From: Musa acuminata AAA Group
Lineage: Eukaryota > Streptophyta > Magnoliopsida > Zingiberales > Musaceae
DNA length: 64,000 nt
NCBI RefSeq assembly: GCF_036884655.1
Contig: NC_088345.1
Coordinates: 32,338,501-32,402,500, forward strand
Direction: 5' to 3'
The position numbers were made by a program, and so were the translations under genes. This document shows positions 10,703 to 22,989 of the stretch, piece after piece. The notes beneath the pieces were generated by a model. That model was given only the letters and a program-made list of their open reading frames with translations, made no database searches and had not been told where the DNA came from. Position 1 is the first letter of the stretch. Every line of letters starts with the position of its first letter.

Positions 10703-12625
10703 TGTTAGGATTAAGAGCACTAAGGGGGGGGGGGTTGAATTAGTGCAGCGGAAAACTTTCGACGATTAAAACTGCGTTCGTACGTTGAAATCCGATTCCG
10801 ACGTAAAAGTCATTTCGTGCAGATAATAACTTTGAAAGCTTATGGAAACATATTTGAAGTAAAGTAAGGAAGGCAGTTTGCAGTTAAGATAGAAATCAGA
10901 ATGTAAGCGCAAACTGAAATATGATGTTCGCATGATAAAACCGATTTCCGTCTTAACGCCGATTCGGAAAATACTTAACTAAGAAACACGTTCGTAAATT
11001 AGCAGAAGGCAGTAAGCTATTGAGGAGGTTTGCAATAAAGATAAGATGCTCAAAGTAAATGCAAACCGAGATTTAGAGTGGTTCGGTCAGTCTTGACCTA
11101 CATCCACTTTTGGCTTCCTCCACCAACGAGGTCATCGATGTCCATTAGAGGCCTTCCTTCAATAGGCGAAGGCCAACCACCCTTTTACAATTTCACTCCT
11201 TTTGACGGGCTTAGGAGACAACCCTTCAAGAATTTCTCTCCTCTCTTGAAAGCTCAAAACTTGGAAGAAAAGAGGAAGGAGAACTTCTAGCCTTTACAAC
11301 ACTTTTGAGCTCTAAAATCACAAAGTAAGATCAAGCTTTCGGTGCCCTTTCATGCAGGAAAGGGTGGGGTATTTATAGGCCCCAAACCAGTTTGAATTCC
11401 GAGCTCAAAACTGTCATCTCCCGAAATTTCGGGGTCTGGCGGTTGCAATGCCTGGCAGAGCTCGGAGACTGAGCCTCTGGGCGGTGCCACCTCTTGCTAG
11501 GGGTGGTTGCACCGCTTGGCAGAGCTCGGAGACTGAGCCTCTAGGCGGTGCCACCACCTGACAGGGGCGGTTGCACCGCTCAGTCTCGCTCGGAGACTGA
11601 GCCCAAGCGGTGCCACCGCTTGACTAGGGCGGTTGCACCGCTTGGCAGAGCTCGGAGACCAAGCTCAGGCGGTTCCACCGCCTGTCAGGGGTGGTTGCAC
11701 CACCCAGTCTTGCTCGGAGACTGAGCCCTGGGCGGTGCTACCGCCGACCTAGGCGGTGCCACCGCTGGCCAAGAAATCTGGGTCTGAATGGGCTGATCCA
11801 TTTGGCCTAATTTGGGTCTATCAAGGGCCCAATTGCCCCAAGATTAAGTTAATGGGATCACATCTCATTTCTAACTTAATCATAGTGCTAACTACGATAT
11901 TTCTTAAGACATTTACTGCAACTTGCTCCGGTGCGTCAATCGCTTCTTCCGGCGAGCTTCTGGCGAACTTCTTTCGATCATCCGATGAACCCTCGGTGAT
12001 GCTCCTGTGGACTTTCGACAAACTCCTGGACTTGTGACGATCCACTTAGCGAGTTCCAACGAGCTTCTTTTGGCAAGCTCTTGGACTTCTCGGATTTGTT
12101 CCCGCAGAATCTCCGACGACTGTGCAGACTTCTATCGAACTCTTGAACTCCCAACGTGATCATAGTCTTGACTCCAGTGCAACTCCTATTGCATGTCTTA
12201 CTTCCATCGTAGTTAATCCTGCACATGCAAAATAAAACTTCGATCGAGACAATTAATCCTAAGTAATTAACCAAGTTGTCCGGCATGTCATTGGTCCCTC
12301 GACGCTTCGTCTAATTCTTCGACGCATCGTCCTCTCCTGCGGCCTATTACCCAATCGGCCAGTTGACTCCGCAACTCCGATATCCTTATCACAATACCCG
12401 CTCTTCTTGGTCCAATCCTTGAGTCCATGGCCCGAAGCCTTCTGTCGATACGTCGACCGATCCACCGGCCCGACGTCCAATCTTCTAACATGTTCCTCTG
12501 GCACAACATGATTTTTCCTGCTTTAATTGTCTCATCCTGATCGAAGCATCCTGCGTCACTCAAAACATAGATTAAATCATAAACATATATCAAGTGGTTT
12601 CATCCTCAAAATATGAGATTCAACA
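10703..12625 (-). repeat. 3' LTR of S2 (1,923 bp)
   Basis: TGTTAGGATT...GATTCAACA on the plus strand, followed by the polypurine tract at 12,626. It includes the poly-G run near 10,724, a long hairpin-rich block of GGCGGT/ACCGCC motifs (about 11,430-11,770), and the distal segment beginning GTCATTGGTCCCTCG (about 12,288), which the S0 LTR lacks. Two LTR subtypes therefore coexist in this family. Confidence 0.85.
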
Positions 12626-15030
12626 ATCTCCCCCTTTTTGATGATGACAATCACTTGATGACGGAGTTAACCTTAACTCTCGGAGTTTAAACAAACTCCT
12701 CCTATCAATATGTCATATTGATAGAAACTCTTAGATTCAAAAATCCAAGTAACATGTCATCATAAACTTATGCATAACATGTCATGTCATCAACATACTT
12801 CTCCACCTTTGTCGTCAACAAAAAGGAGAAGTAAAACTATTCTTGTGTTTGGAATATAAGTTTAACTCATTGGATGAAAAACATAATATCAAGTTTTAAA
12901 TATGTATGTTTTATAGCATACAAGATAGCATTTTTGGTAATGTTCAAGATAGCAAGTTCTATATCATTAAAGCTAGCAATGTTACAACATTTTAGAACTT
13001 GCAAGATAGCAATTTAGAGATGTTCAAGAAAGCAACTCTTGCTTCTTGAAATATGCAAGTTTTACAATATAAAAGCTAGCAAATTCAAATATATGCAAGT
13101 TGGCATATTTGCTTTTCTTGAGATAGGCACGATAGCACATTTTTGCATTTTCTTGAGATTTCAAGCTAGCAATTCTCGGTGATGTTGAAGATAGCAATTT
13201 CTTCTCTTTTGAGAAGTGCAATTTTTGCTTTTTTTCTTGAATTGTGCAATTTGCTTCTTTTGAGATAACAACTTTTTGCTTCTCTTTAGATCACAAGCTA
13301 GCAATTCTAGCAAATTTTACATCATGCAAGGTAGCAAATTTTTGTGATGTTCAAGATGTCAAGTTCTTTTCCTTGCAATATGTAAGCTAGCAAATATTTG
13401 CTTCCTTTGCAAAGTGCATGTTTCTAAATTTTGCAAGATGAGCTAGCGATATTTCTCCCCCTTTGTCAATGTCAAAAAGAAGGGAAGACCCTTTACATCA
13501 ATTTCTAAATCATGACAAAAGTAAGTATCAATCTTATCATTATATTTTCAAATTAAAACATGCATATTTTCAAAACCATACATTTCATTTTTCATGCATG
13601 ATATAAATAAATCAATCATCATTATGAGCATATCATACATGATATTCAAGCATTAACAACATGTTGATCATGATATCAAATATTCATCATTTAAAGCATT
13701 CATGATACACATCATATGCAATACATCATGTACATCATTATCATAAGTATTGCATGCATCATTACAAATTTATGAATATTTCATGCATTCATATCATCAC
13801 ATAAAGAATATCAAGAAGAATTAGTTGGGTGATGAGATAAACATTTCATGAATACAAGGAATTACATAAAGATCATATCATGAAAGATTTAAACATGTGA
13901 ATACCAAAAGATATGATTTCTTTTTGAAAAACCTCCTCATAAATAATCGAAAGAAAATCTTAGGAGATCGATTAAACAAAAAATCTTGATTCATAATAAA
14001 ATTTCATGTATCGAATATCGAGAAATCAAGATGATGATTCATAAAAAAAAACATATCACAAGTTATATTCAAGAGAAAAATCATCATTCATTTTGTCAAA
14101 TCAACATTTCTTGGGTATGCATGATATCAAAACATGGTTTCAAATCTTCAACATATAACATGCATAAATTCAAAAATCGAAGGGAATAATTCAAAGGTAC
14201 AAAGATTTCAACCATCTCATAAACAAATGTAAGACCAAGTCATGAATCCAAAATTCCATGAATCTTAATAATCAAAATGATCATCAAAGGTAATCTCATG
14301 TTATTCCAAGAAATCAATATCATGATTTTGATAAAACTCATTTCAAATTCAAATCATCAAAATCACTTTTATGGTTCACAAAATTCATAATATAAGTAGA
14401 TTCATGATTTCATTGATAATATATATATATATATATTTTAAGTATTTCATTTTAAGTGATTGATTTCATGTTAGCATGCTTTTTCATTTATGTTAAATAA
14501 AAACATGCATCAACCTTCAGGATCGAAAAATGAATAAAACCATCAAGATCAATAGATTCTCATAAATGAATTGTTAGGATCAAGAAAATCCGAAAATGAC
14601 ATTTAACACTTTCATGCATTCGGACCTGGTTTTGCCATATGTTTTTCAAATACACTCATGAAAATAACACATACTTATCATTATGTATAACTTAAAATCT
14701 CATGCATAAAATTGTCAATCATTACATCATTATGCATTTCTTCAAACCAAACATGACTTTATTTAATCAAAATCGAGAAATAACAATGGAAATCAACATG
14801 ATACACATTATTACTTCTTAACCACATATAACATGATTTCATATTTTCAATCAAAATTATTTTGTTTGTTTATCATAAAATATATATTTTTCATGATTAT
14901 TTTCAAAACTACTAGCATGATCATCATTTTTGCATTTTCATTTTATTATTTAAAAATGCAATTTTTAAGAAAATTAATTCTATACTAAAAAAAATGCATT
15001 ATGGGAAGCATCATGTAATTTTGAAATAAA
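12626..15030 (-). other. Non-coding interior of S2
   Basis: AT-rich and without a protein frame. It shows the same order as S1: polypurine tract at 12,626, second purine motif about 12,798-12,819, CAAGCTAGCAA-type array (about 12,930-13,450), third purine motif 13,453-13,470, then long AT-rich sequence up to the gag remnant. Confidence 0.7.
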
Positions 15031-15969
15031 TTAAGGGGTTTTGATTACCTCATCGTTGAATGCGTTTAAGGCATAGTTTGCCACCTCGCCTTTGTTGATT
15101 TTCTCCTCGTCTCCGGAGGAGCTCGATTCATCCCACTTTGTGTTCTTCTTGCGTTCAAAGCAAGTAGGTTCATTCTTTTTAACTTTATTTTTGTTCTTCA
15201 ATTCTCGTTTCATTAATTTTTTAAATTTCTTAGTGATTTGTTCTTGTTCACCATCACTTGAGCTTATGCTCAAGTGGTCTTCAAATGTTCTATATCCCAA
15301 ATCCTTCATGTTCTTTGGAAGGTGATTTTGTTCATCATGTTCATCATGTGCATTGTGCACCATTTCATATGTTATCAATGAACCGATAAGTTCTTCAAGT
15401 GGAAAAATATTTAAATCTTTTGTTTCTTGTATTGCCGTTACTTTTGATTCCCAAGCGTTAGAAAGTGATCGTAAAACTTTACTAACAAGTTCAAAATTCG
15501 AGAAACATTTGCCAAGAGCTTTTAAACCATTGACGACATCCGTGAAATGGGTGTACATATCAACAATGGTTTCGCTCACTTTCATTCGAAAAAGCTCGAA
15601 ATCATGTATCAAAAAATTTACTTTAGAATATTTTACACTACTTGTGCCTTCGTGTGTGATTTCAAGAGTGCGCCAAATATCAAAAGCTGTTTTGCACGTA
15701 GAAATCTAATTAAACTCATTTTTGTCCAAAGCGCAAAATAAGGCATTCATAGCCTTTGCGTTTAAAGAAAAATACTTCTTCTCCAAATCCGACCATTCGT
15801 TCATCGGTTTAGAGGGATGTTGAAAATCATTTTCAACAATATTCCATAAATCCAAATTCATAGAAATCAAGAAAACTCTCATTCGAGTTTTCCAATAAGT
15901 GTAGTCCAATCCGTTAAACAATGGTGGACGAACAACCAAAAAGCCCTCTTGAAAGCCATGAAGAGCCAT
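15031..15969 (-). pseudogene. Gag of S2, zinc knuckle deleted, one stop
   Basis: Reads left from ATG 15,969 with the Sirevirus gag signature FNGLDYTYWKTRMRVFL, continues through FELFRMKVSETI and ends at DEVIKTP. One in-frame TAG lies near 15,705. The zinc-knuckle stretch present in S0 gag is missing: the frame jumps from ...EPTCFE to RKKN. The remnant in S1 shows the same join and the same endpoint, and both continue into matching non-coding sequence. The deletion therefore predates both insertions. Confidence 0.85.
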
Positions 15970-16005
15970 TTCTCTCGGGTGTAAATCCGAAATAAGAAAA
16001 ACCGT

Positions 16006-16017
16006 ACTCTGATACCA
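16006..16017 (-). other. Primer-binding site of S2
   Basis: Minus-strand TGGTATCAGAGT, two bases from the LTR at 16,020. Confidence 0.85.
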
Positions 16018-16019
16018 AT

Positions 16020-17846
16020 TGTTAGGATCAGGAGCACTAAGAGGGGGAGGGGGGGGGGGGGGGGTTTGAATTAGTGCAGTAGAAAACTTTCGACAATTAA
16101 AGTTGCGTATGTAAGCTGAAATATGATTCCGACGTAAAATTCATTGCGTGCAGATAATAACTTTGAAAGCTTATGGAAACGTATTTGAAGTAAAGTAAGG
16201 AAGGCAGTTTACAATTAAGATAGAAATCAGAATGTAAGCGTAAACTGAAATATGATGTTCGTACGATAAAACCGATTTCCATCTTAGAGTGGTTCGGTCA
16301 GTCTTGACCTACATCCACTTTTGGCTTCCTCCACCAACGAGGTCATCGACATCCACTAGAGGCCTTCCTTCAATAGGCGAAGGCCAACCACCCTTTTACA
16401 GTTTACTCCTTTTGACGGGCTTAGGAGACAACCCTTAAAGAATTTCTCTCCCCTCTTGAAAGCACAAAACTTGGAAGAAAAGAGGGAGGAGAACTTCTAG
16501 CTTTTACAACACTTTTGAGCTTTAAAATCACAGAGTAAGATCAAGCTTTTGGTGCCCTTTCATGAAGGAAAGGGTGGGGTATTTATAGGCCCCAAACCAG
16601 TTTGAATTCCGAGCTCAAAACTGTCATCTCTCAGAATTTTGGGGTTTGGCGATTGCAGCGCCTGACTAGGGCGATTGCACCGCTTGGCAGAGCTCATAGA
16701 CTGAGCCTCTAGATGGTGCCACCTCCTGTCTAGGGTGGTTGCATCGATTGGCAGAGCTCAGAGACTGAGCCTCTAGGTGGTGCCACCGCCTGATAAGGCC
16801 GGTCGCACCGCCCAGTCTCGCTCGGAGACTGAGCCCAAGCGGTGCCACTGCTTGACTAGGGCGGTTGCACCGCTTGGCAAAGCTCGGAGATCGAGCTCAG
16901 GCAGTTCCATCTCCTATCAGGGGTGGTTTCACCATCCAGTCTTTCTCGGAGACTAAGCCTTGGGCGGTGCCACCACCGACCCAAGCGGTGCCACTCGTTG
17001 GCCAAGAAATCTGGGTCCGAATGGGCTGATCCATTCGGCCCAATTTGGGTCTGTCAAGGGCCCAATTGCCCCAAGATTAAGTTAATGGGATCACCTCCCA
17101 TTTCTAACTTAATCATAGTGCTAACTACGATATTTCTTAAGACATTTACTGCAACTTGCTCCGGTGCGTCAATCGCTTCTTCCGGCGAACTTCCGTCAAT
17201 CATCCGATAAACCCTCGGTGATGCTCCTACGGACTTCCGGCAAACTCCTAGACTTGCGACGATCCACTTGGTGAGTTCCGACGAGCTTCTTTGGCAAGCT
17301 CCTGGACTTCTCGGATTTATTCCCGTAGAACCTCCGACGACCGTCCAGACTTCCGTAGAACTCTCGAACTCCCAACCTGATCATAGTCTTGACTCCGGTG
17401 CAACTCCTATTGCATGACTTACTTCCATTATAGTTAATTCTGCACATGTAAAATAAAACTTCTATCGAGACAATTAATCCTAAGCAATTAACCAAGTTGT
17501 CTGGTATGTCATTGGTCCCTCGACGCTTCGTCCGATTCTTCAGCGCATCGTCCTCTCCTGCGGCCTATTGCCCAATCGGCTAGTTGACTCCGTAGCTCCG
17601 ATATCCTTGGCACAATACCCGCTCTTCTTGGTTCGATACCCGAGTCCACGGCCCGAAGCCTTCTACCGATACGTCAACCGATCCACTGGCCCGACGTCCA
17701 ATCTTCTGACATGTTCCTCCGGCACAACATGATTTTTCCTGCTTTAATTGTCTCATCCTGATCAAAGTATCCTACGTCACTCAAAACACAGATTAAATCA
17801 TAAACATATATCAAGTGGTTTCATCATCAAAATATGAGATTCAACA
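16020..17846 (-). repeat. 5' LTR of S2 (1,827 bp)
   Basis: TGTTAGGATC...GATTCAACA on the plus strand, with a G-rich run at about 16,037-16,064. It pairs with the LTR at 10,703-12,625. It is shorter partly because the first few hundred bases lack a stretch present in the partner. Contains the GGCGGT/ACCGCC hairpin zone (about 16,640-17,000). Confidence 0.85.
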
Positions 17847-18178
17847 TTGTCAAATCAAAACATGCATCATTTCGAAAGAAAACTCATTAAGTATGATATT
17901 AAACTACTTAATATTTTCATTAAGATATCAAGCATGGTTTCTATCAAAATCGGAAATCATCAAGATACACATTTTTTTCTTTTAAGAACAACATATATAT
18001 GATCATTATATTTAAATCTACCATTTTATTCCATTAACATAAAACATGCAAATTTCATTATTATTTTCAAAATTACTAGAATGATAAGCATGATTCCTAT
18101 TTTTTGTATTTTAAATTTTTTAAACATGTAATTTTTAAAAATAATTATTCTAAGAAAAAAAATGCATCATGGATAACA
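17847..18178 (-). other. Interior of S1, continuation after S2
   Basis: AT-rich non-coding sequence that continues S1 from 10,702. It closely resembles the stretch just left of the S2 gag remnant (about 14,700-15,030), confirming that S1 and S2 share one architecture. Confidence 0.65.
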
Positions 18179-18609
18179 TCATGTAATTTTAAAATAAATT
18201 AAGGAGGTTTTGATTACCTCATCGTTGAAAGCCGTTAAAGCGTAGTTTGCCACATTGCCTTTCTTGATTTTCTCCTCGTCTTCGGAGGAGCTTAATTCAT
18301 CCCAATTTTTATTTTTCTTACGTTCAAAATAAGTAGTTCCATTCTTTTTACTTTTTAAGTTCTGTTTCAATTGTAGTTTAAGTTCACAATCACTTGAGCT
18401 TATGCTCGAGTGGTCTTCATTTGTTCTATGTCTCAAATCCTTCCTGTTCTTTAAAAGGTTATTCTCAAGTTTTCTTTTTGTTACATTATTTATTTCGTAG
18501 GTCATTAAAGACCCAATTAGTTCTTCGAGAGGAAATGTCTTAAGGTCCTCGGCCTCTTGAATGGCCATAACTTTTGGATTCCAACTTTTTGGAAGGGATC
18601 TTAAGATTT
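18179..18609 (-). pseudogene. Gag remnant of S1
   Basis: Minus-strand frame KILRSLPKSW...LEELIGSLMTYE to DEVIKTS. It corresponds to the middle and end of S2 gag and carries the same loss of the zinc knuckle (TTYFERKKN). The N-terminal half and the PBS are missing, because the sequence switches to an LTR at about 18,610. Confidence 0.8.
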
Positions 18610-20117
18610 CATTTCGATAATAACATGAGTAGATGAAAATCGAAAGCTAGCAGTAGAGTAAATAACAATTTCAGGAAAGTAAGAACTCACACATTCAAGG
18701 AACACACCAATTTAATGTGGTTCGGTCAAAATGGCCTACATCCACTTGCGAAGCCTTCTTCGAAGAGGCTCCTAACTTCCACTAGCAAATCACTTTGAAG
18801 GGGAAGGACAAATACCCCTCTTACAACCTTTTACAGTGGTTCACACTCTTATAAATTTTCAATGAGAAAAAAGGAGGTGAACACTCAAGCAATTGAAAAC
18901 AAGACTTGCTAAAGACTTTGCTAAGGCTTTTATCTCAATCTATTGCTTCTCAAAGGTTATATTCTCTGCTGAGAATTGAGGGGTATTTATAGACCCCAAG
19001 AGGCTTCAAATTTGGGCTCCAAATTTTGAATTCTCTTGGGTTCCCGATGCTGGCGATGCCACCGCCTATCAGTGTTTGACATTGATAGTGTACTGGCGGT
19101 GCCACCGCCCAGCCCGATGGTGCCACCGCCCGACCTCTCGGGTGTTGGGTGGTGCTACCGCCCAGTCCAATGGTACCACCGCCCGATCCTCGGGTTCTGG
19201 GCGGTGCCACCGCCCAGTCTGGCGGTTCCACCGCTCGATCCTACGGGTCACTAGATGGGCTTCAAATCTGGCCCAAACTAGGTAATATCGGGCCTAGTTG
19301 GCCCATAACCAGAATATAGGATTATCCCTTAATCCTAACCCTAATTACATGTAAACTATGCAACTGAAAATATAGTCCTAAGCAACTTTTCAACTGGTAA
19401 ATGTCGAGTCTCCTTCCGGCGAGCTTTCCGGCAATCTTCTAGCGAACTTCCGATACACCCTCGGATTTCTCCCGACGGACTCCCAGCATGCTCCCGATCT
19501 TGTGGAGAGTTTAGCGAGTAGCCGAGCCTTCTCGCTAATCTTCGTGAACCTCTGATGATCGCTTCGGTGGACTTCCAAAAACTCTGATAAGTCCCCAATT
19601 TCTTCTCGGTTGGTTCCGGCAGCATCTCCGACGAATCTTCGGACTCTCGAACACCCATCGAACTGGACTTCGGTAGACTTGCTTTATGTCTTCAAGCTAT
19701 CATAGTTAATCCTGCATATGTAAAACAAAAGTTTGATCTAGACAATTACTCCTAAGTAATTAATCAAGTTGTCTGGCATGTCATTGGTCCCTCGATGCTT
19801 CGTCCGATTCGTCGGCGTGTTGTCCTCTCTTGCGGCTTATTGCCCGATCGGCCAGTTGACTCCACAACTCCGATATCCTTGGCACAATACTCGTTCTTCT
19901 TGGCCCGATGCCCGAATCCACGGCTCGAAGCTTTATGTTGATACGTCGACTGATCCACCGGCCCGACATCCAATCTTCTAACATGTTCCTCTAGCACAAC
20001 ATGATTTTTCTGCTATAATTGTCTCATCCTGATCGAAGCATCCTATGTCACTCAAAACACAGATTAAAACATAATCACATATTGATTAGTTTCATCATCA
20101 AAATCCGAGATTCAATA
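18610..20117 (-). repeat. Truncated 5' LTR of S1
   Basis: Minus-strand-type LTR that lacks its left end and ends GATTCAATA. It shares the GTGGTTCGGTC block (18,719), a clean GGCGGT-GCC-ACCGCC hairpin at 19,095-19,109, and the distal GTCATTGGTCCCTCG segment at 19,780. It resembles 7,099-7,874, so it is probably the partner LTR of S1, with the intervening PBS and gag start deleted. Confidence 0.65.
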
Positions 20118-20401
20118 ATGACCTCGTCGGAGGAGGAAGCTGAAAGTGGATGTAGGTCACGTTGACCGAACCACTCTAAAATCTGGTTTGCATTTATGTC
20201 TTAAGCAATTTACTTTAACTACAAACCTCTTCAATTGCTTACTGCCTTCAATTCATTTACGAACGTATTTCAAAGTTAAGTTTCCGAAATTGATTTTCTA
20301 CGTCGAAATTAGCTTTTATCGTACGAAGGTTTTTTTAAGACGTAGTTTTTACCGCTACACTAATTCACCCCCCCTCTTAGTGCCAACTCTTGATCCTAAC
20401 A
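20118..20401 (+). repeat. Inverted LTR end piece
   Basis: Plus-orientation LTR 3' end, from GACCTCGTCGGAGG to TTGATCCTAACA, including the poly-C run near 20,372. It is inverted relative to the LTRs on both sides and supplies about the portion missing from the next LTR at 20,402. Confidence 0.7.
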
Positions 20402-21366
20402 GTTGAGGCCACTGGTGTCTACTAATGGTCTTTCTTCAATGGGTGAAGACTAACCACCCTTTTTATAGCACTTTCTCCTTTTCACAGGTTTAGGAGATAA
20501 CCCTTACAAGGCTCACACCTCTCTTGAATGATCACAAGACTTAGAAAGGGAGGATGACTCTTAGCACTTTTATATCACTTTTAACACCCCAAAACTTCAA
20601 GATATTGTTCACACTTTCATGCCTCTTCATGCAGAAAAGGGTGGGATATTTATAAGCCCCAGTGGCTTCAAAAATTAGAGCAAAAAACTATCATATCCCT
20701 GATTTCCGAGGTACTGGCAGTACCACCACCATTATTTGGTAGTACCACCGCCATTATTGGGTGGTACCATCGCTTGCAGACTGATACTAGGTGGTACAAC
20801 CGCCCGACAAAGCTCTAAGACCAAGCTCTGACGGTACCATCACTTGACAGGGTGGTATCACTACTTGGAAGCATTAATTTCCGGAGGTACCACCGTCTTA
20901 ACCACCTGGGAGGGTGTCTCGTTGCCGACCATGACTCTAAGGCGCTAAATGGGCCTTCCAACTGCCCCAGTTCAGCCCTACAAAGGGCCCAATTAGCCTC
21001 TAATAGAGTTAGTGGGATTACCTCCCAATCCTAACTCAACTTAAGGTTTAACTACGATAATTTAAGATATTAACTAAGTAATTTTTGTCCGGTATATCAA
21101 TTGTTCTTCTGGCGAACTCTCGACAAATTCTTAGCGAACTCCCAACGAACTCTCTGCGAGCTCCTAACGAACTCTCGGCGAGTTTCTGGTGAACCACCAA
21201 CACATAGTCCGAATCTTCGATGTATTGTTCGATATTTAACTTCGTCCCAACATCTTACTTTATGCCTTCAATGCTATCGTAGTTAATCATGCAACACTTA
21301 TCTCAACATATGGATTAGATCAATAATTTACCAATTGATTTTAATATCAAAATTTGAGATTCAACA
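20402..21366 (-). repeat. 3' LTR of Sirevirus element S3, left end missing
   Basis: Minus-orientation LTR from GAGGCCACTGG to GATTCAACA, followed by polypurine tract 21,367-21,383 and an interior that encodes pol. It has the hairpin zone at 20,705-20,900 and belongs to the shorter LTR subtype without the GTCATTGGTCC segment. Confidence 0.75.
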
Positions 21367-22692
21367 ATCTCCCTCTTTTTTATGATGACAACCAATTGAT
21401 GATAGAGTTAACCTTAACTCCTCCTATATATATGTTATACTTGAGAAAAGATAAACTTAGATTCAAGCATCAAATCGATAAGTTATATTCATTTAAACTT
21501 ATCAACATGCACATCATGATACTTATCATGATTTACCAATTCAAAATATGATACTACGTATTTATCATTAAAAATTATGTCAGTGCATGACATCCATTTT
21601 TAAGTCCAATGATGATAGACAATCATCATTTTCAAGTATGATAGGAATATGAAATTTAGCAAGCTGACAATTCATGATAAAAGATGATAATTCATCATTC
21701 CGAGACATGATATCAATTGTAAATAGTATGATAAATTCGATACCTCATCATAATGATAGACATTTATCATAAAATCAAGCATGATTTTAAGAATAAACAA
21801 TTTCAAGTATCCATGCCACATTACGATAGAAATCAATCATACATTTTGATATTTTTCATATATTTTACAAAACTAGTCATATTTCAAGCATTTGCAATAC
21901 ATTTAAGCATTTACGATATGATTTGTTTTTCACATTGTCATCAATTTGCCACATTTTTCCTTCTTTGTCATTAACAAACGGAAATCATTCAACAAGGCAA
22001 GTGCAAAAATGAGAAGTCAAGCAGAAACATTGCATGATAACTACTTTTGGATAAGCTAACATTTTTTACTTTACATGTGCAAAAATATTTTGCTTCTTCT
22101 TGAGATGTGCAAGTTTCTTTCTTCCTTTGTCATAAAAATAAGAAGAAGAGGAAGAAGGGTAAGGAAGGAATTTATCAAGAATCAAATTCATGAAAGGATT
22201 TGAACCAAGTCAAATGAGTTTCATTGAATCAAGCTTTTAGTTCAACAAAGAAAAGGAATTCATGAAAAGGATCAAGATATCCATATGAAATCAAATCTCC
22301 ATTCTTGAAAGTGATCATCACATATTAAAAATTCATAAATTCTTCTTTCATGAGAAGAGTAAGGAAGAATTCATGGGAAAGGAGCATCACATGAAGGATA
22401 AAGAAATCCATGAATAAAACTTCAAAAATCAAATTTGTTTCTTATTAAAAATTCAGAAGAGTGAAATCCATGAGAGATGTAGTTGTCAATGAATTCCATG
22501 AGTGGAGGGACTAAGTGTTTCAAAAATCGTTAAGTGATGGAGCAAGGGTATGAAATAAATTTGATACCAAGTAAATTGATATTCTGGATTTCATTAAAGC
22601 TTTAAAAAATCAAGAAAGTTCAAAAAAGATATATAACAAACTCATGCATTTGTACAATTTAACATCTCTAACTCTCATCTAATAAAATCAAA
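21367..22692 (-). other. Non-coding 3' interior of S3
   Basis: AT-rich DNA between the polypurine tract and the end of RNase H. It carries the family's ATCATG-rich composition and remnants of the purine motifs, but the CAAGCTAGCAA array is much reduced. No protein is supported here. Confidence 0.6.
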
Positions 22693-22989
22693 TTATTCTT
22701 CATTTAATGGTTTTGTAAAGATATCGACTAACTGATGTTTTGTATCAATAAACTCTAAAGAAATGTCATGATTATTAACATGATCTCTTATGAAATGATA
22801 CCTAATGTTAATATGTTTAGTTCTAGAGTGTTGAATAGGATTTTTTGTTAAACATATTATACTTATGTTATCACATTTTATGGGAATATTCTTAAGGTGA
22901 ATCTTAAAATCTTCTAATGTATTTTTCATCCATACAACTTATGCACAATATAAACCAGCTGCTATATACTTCGCTTCGGTTGTAGATAA

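Larger units (their letters stand above)
10703..17846 (-). mobile_element. Complete non-autonomous Sirevirus-like element S2
   Basis: In plus-strand order: 3' LTR, polypurine tract, 2.4-kb non-coding interior, gag remnant, PBS, 5' LTR. Flanks are ATGTC (10,698-10,702) and TTGTC (17,847-17,851), a target-site duplication with one difference. Removing the element rejoins host sequence that matches the equivalent interior near 14,490-14,520. It lacks protease, integrase, reverse transcriptase and RNase H, so it needed another element's enzymes to move. Confidence 0.85.

Noticed and set aside
19036..19285. Open frames across the LTR hairpin zone
   Set aside because: Frames are open on both strands because of the repeated GGCGGT/ACCGCC motif; products are Trp/His/Arg-rich repeats.
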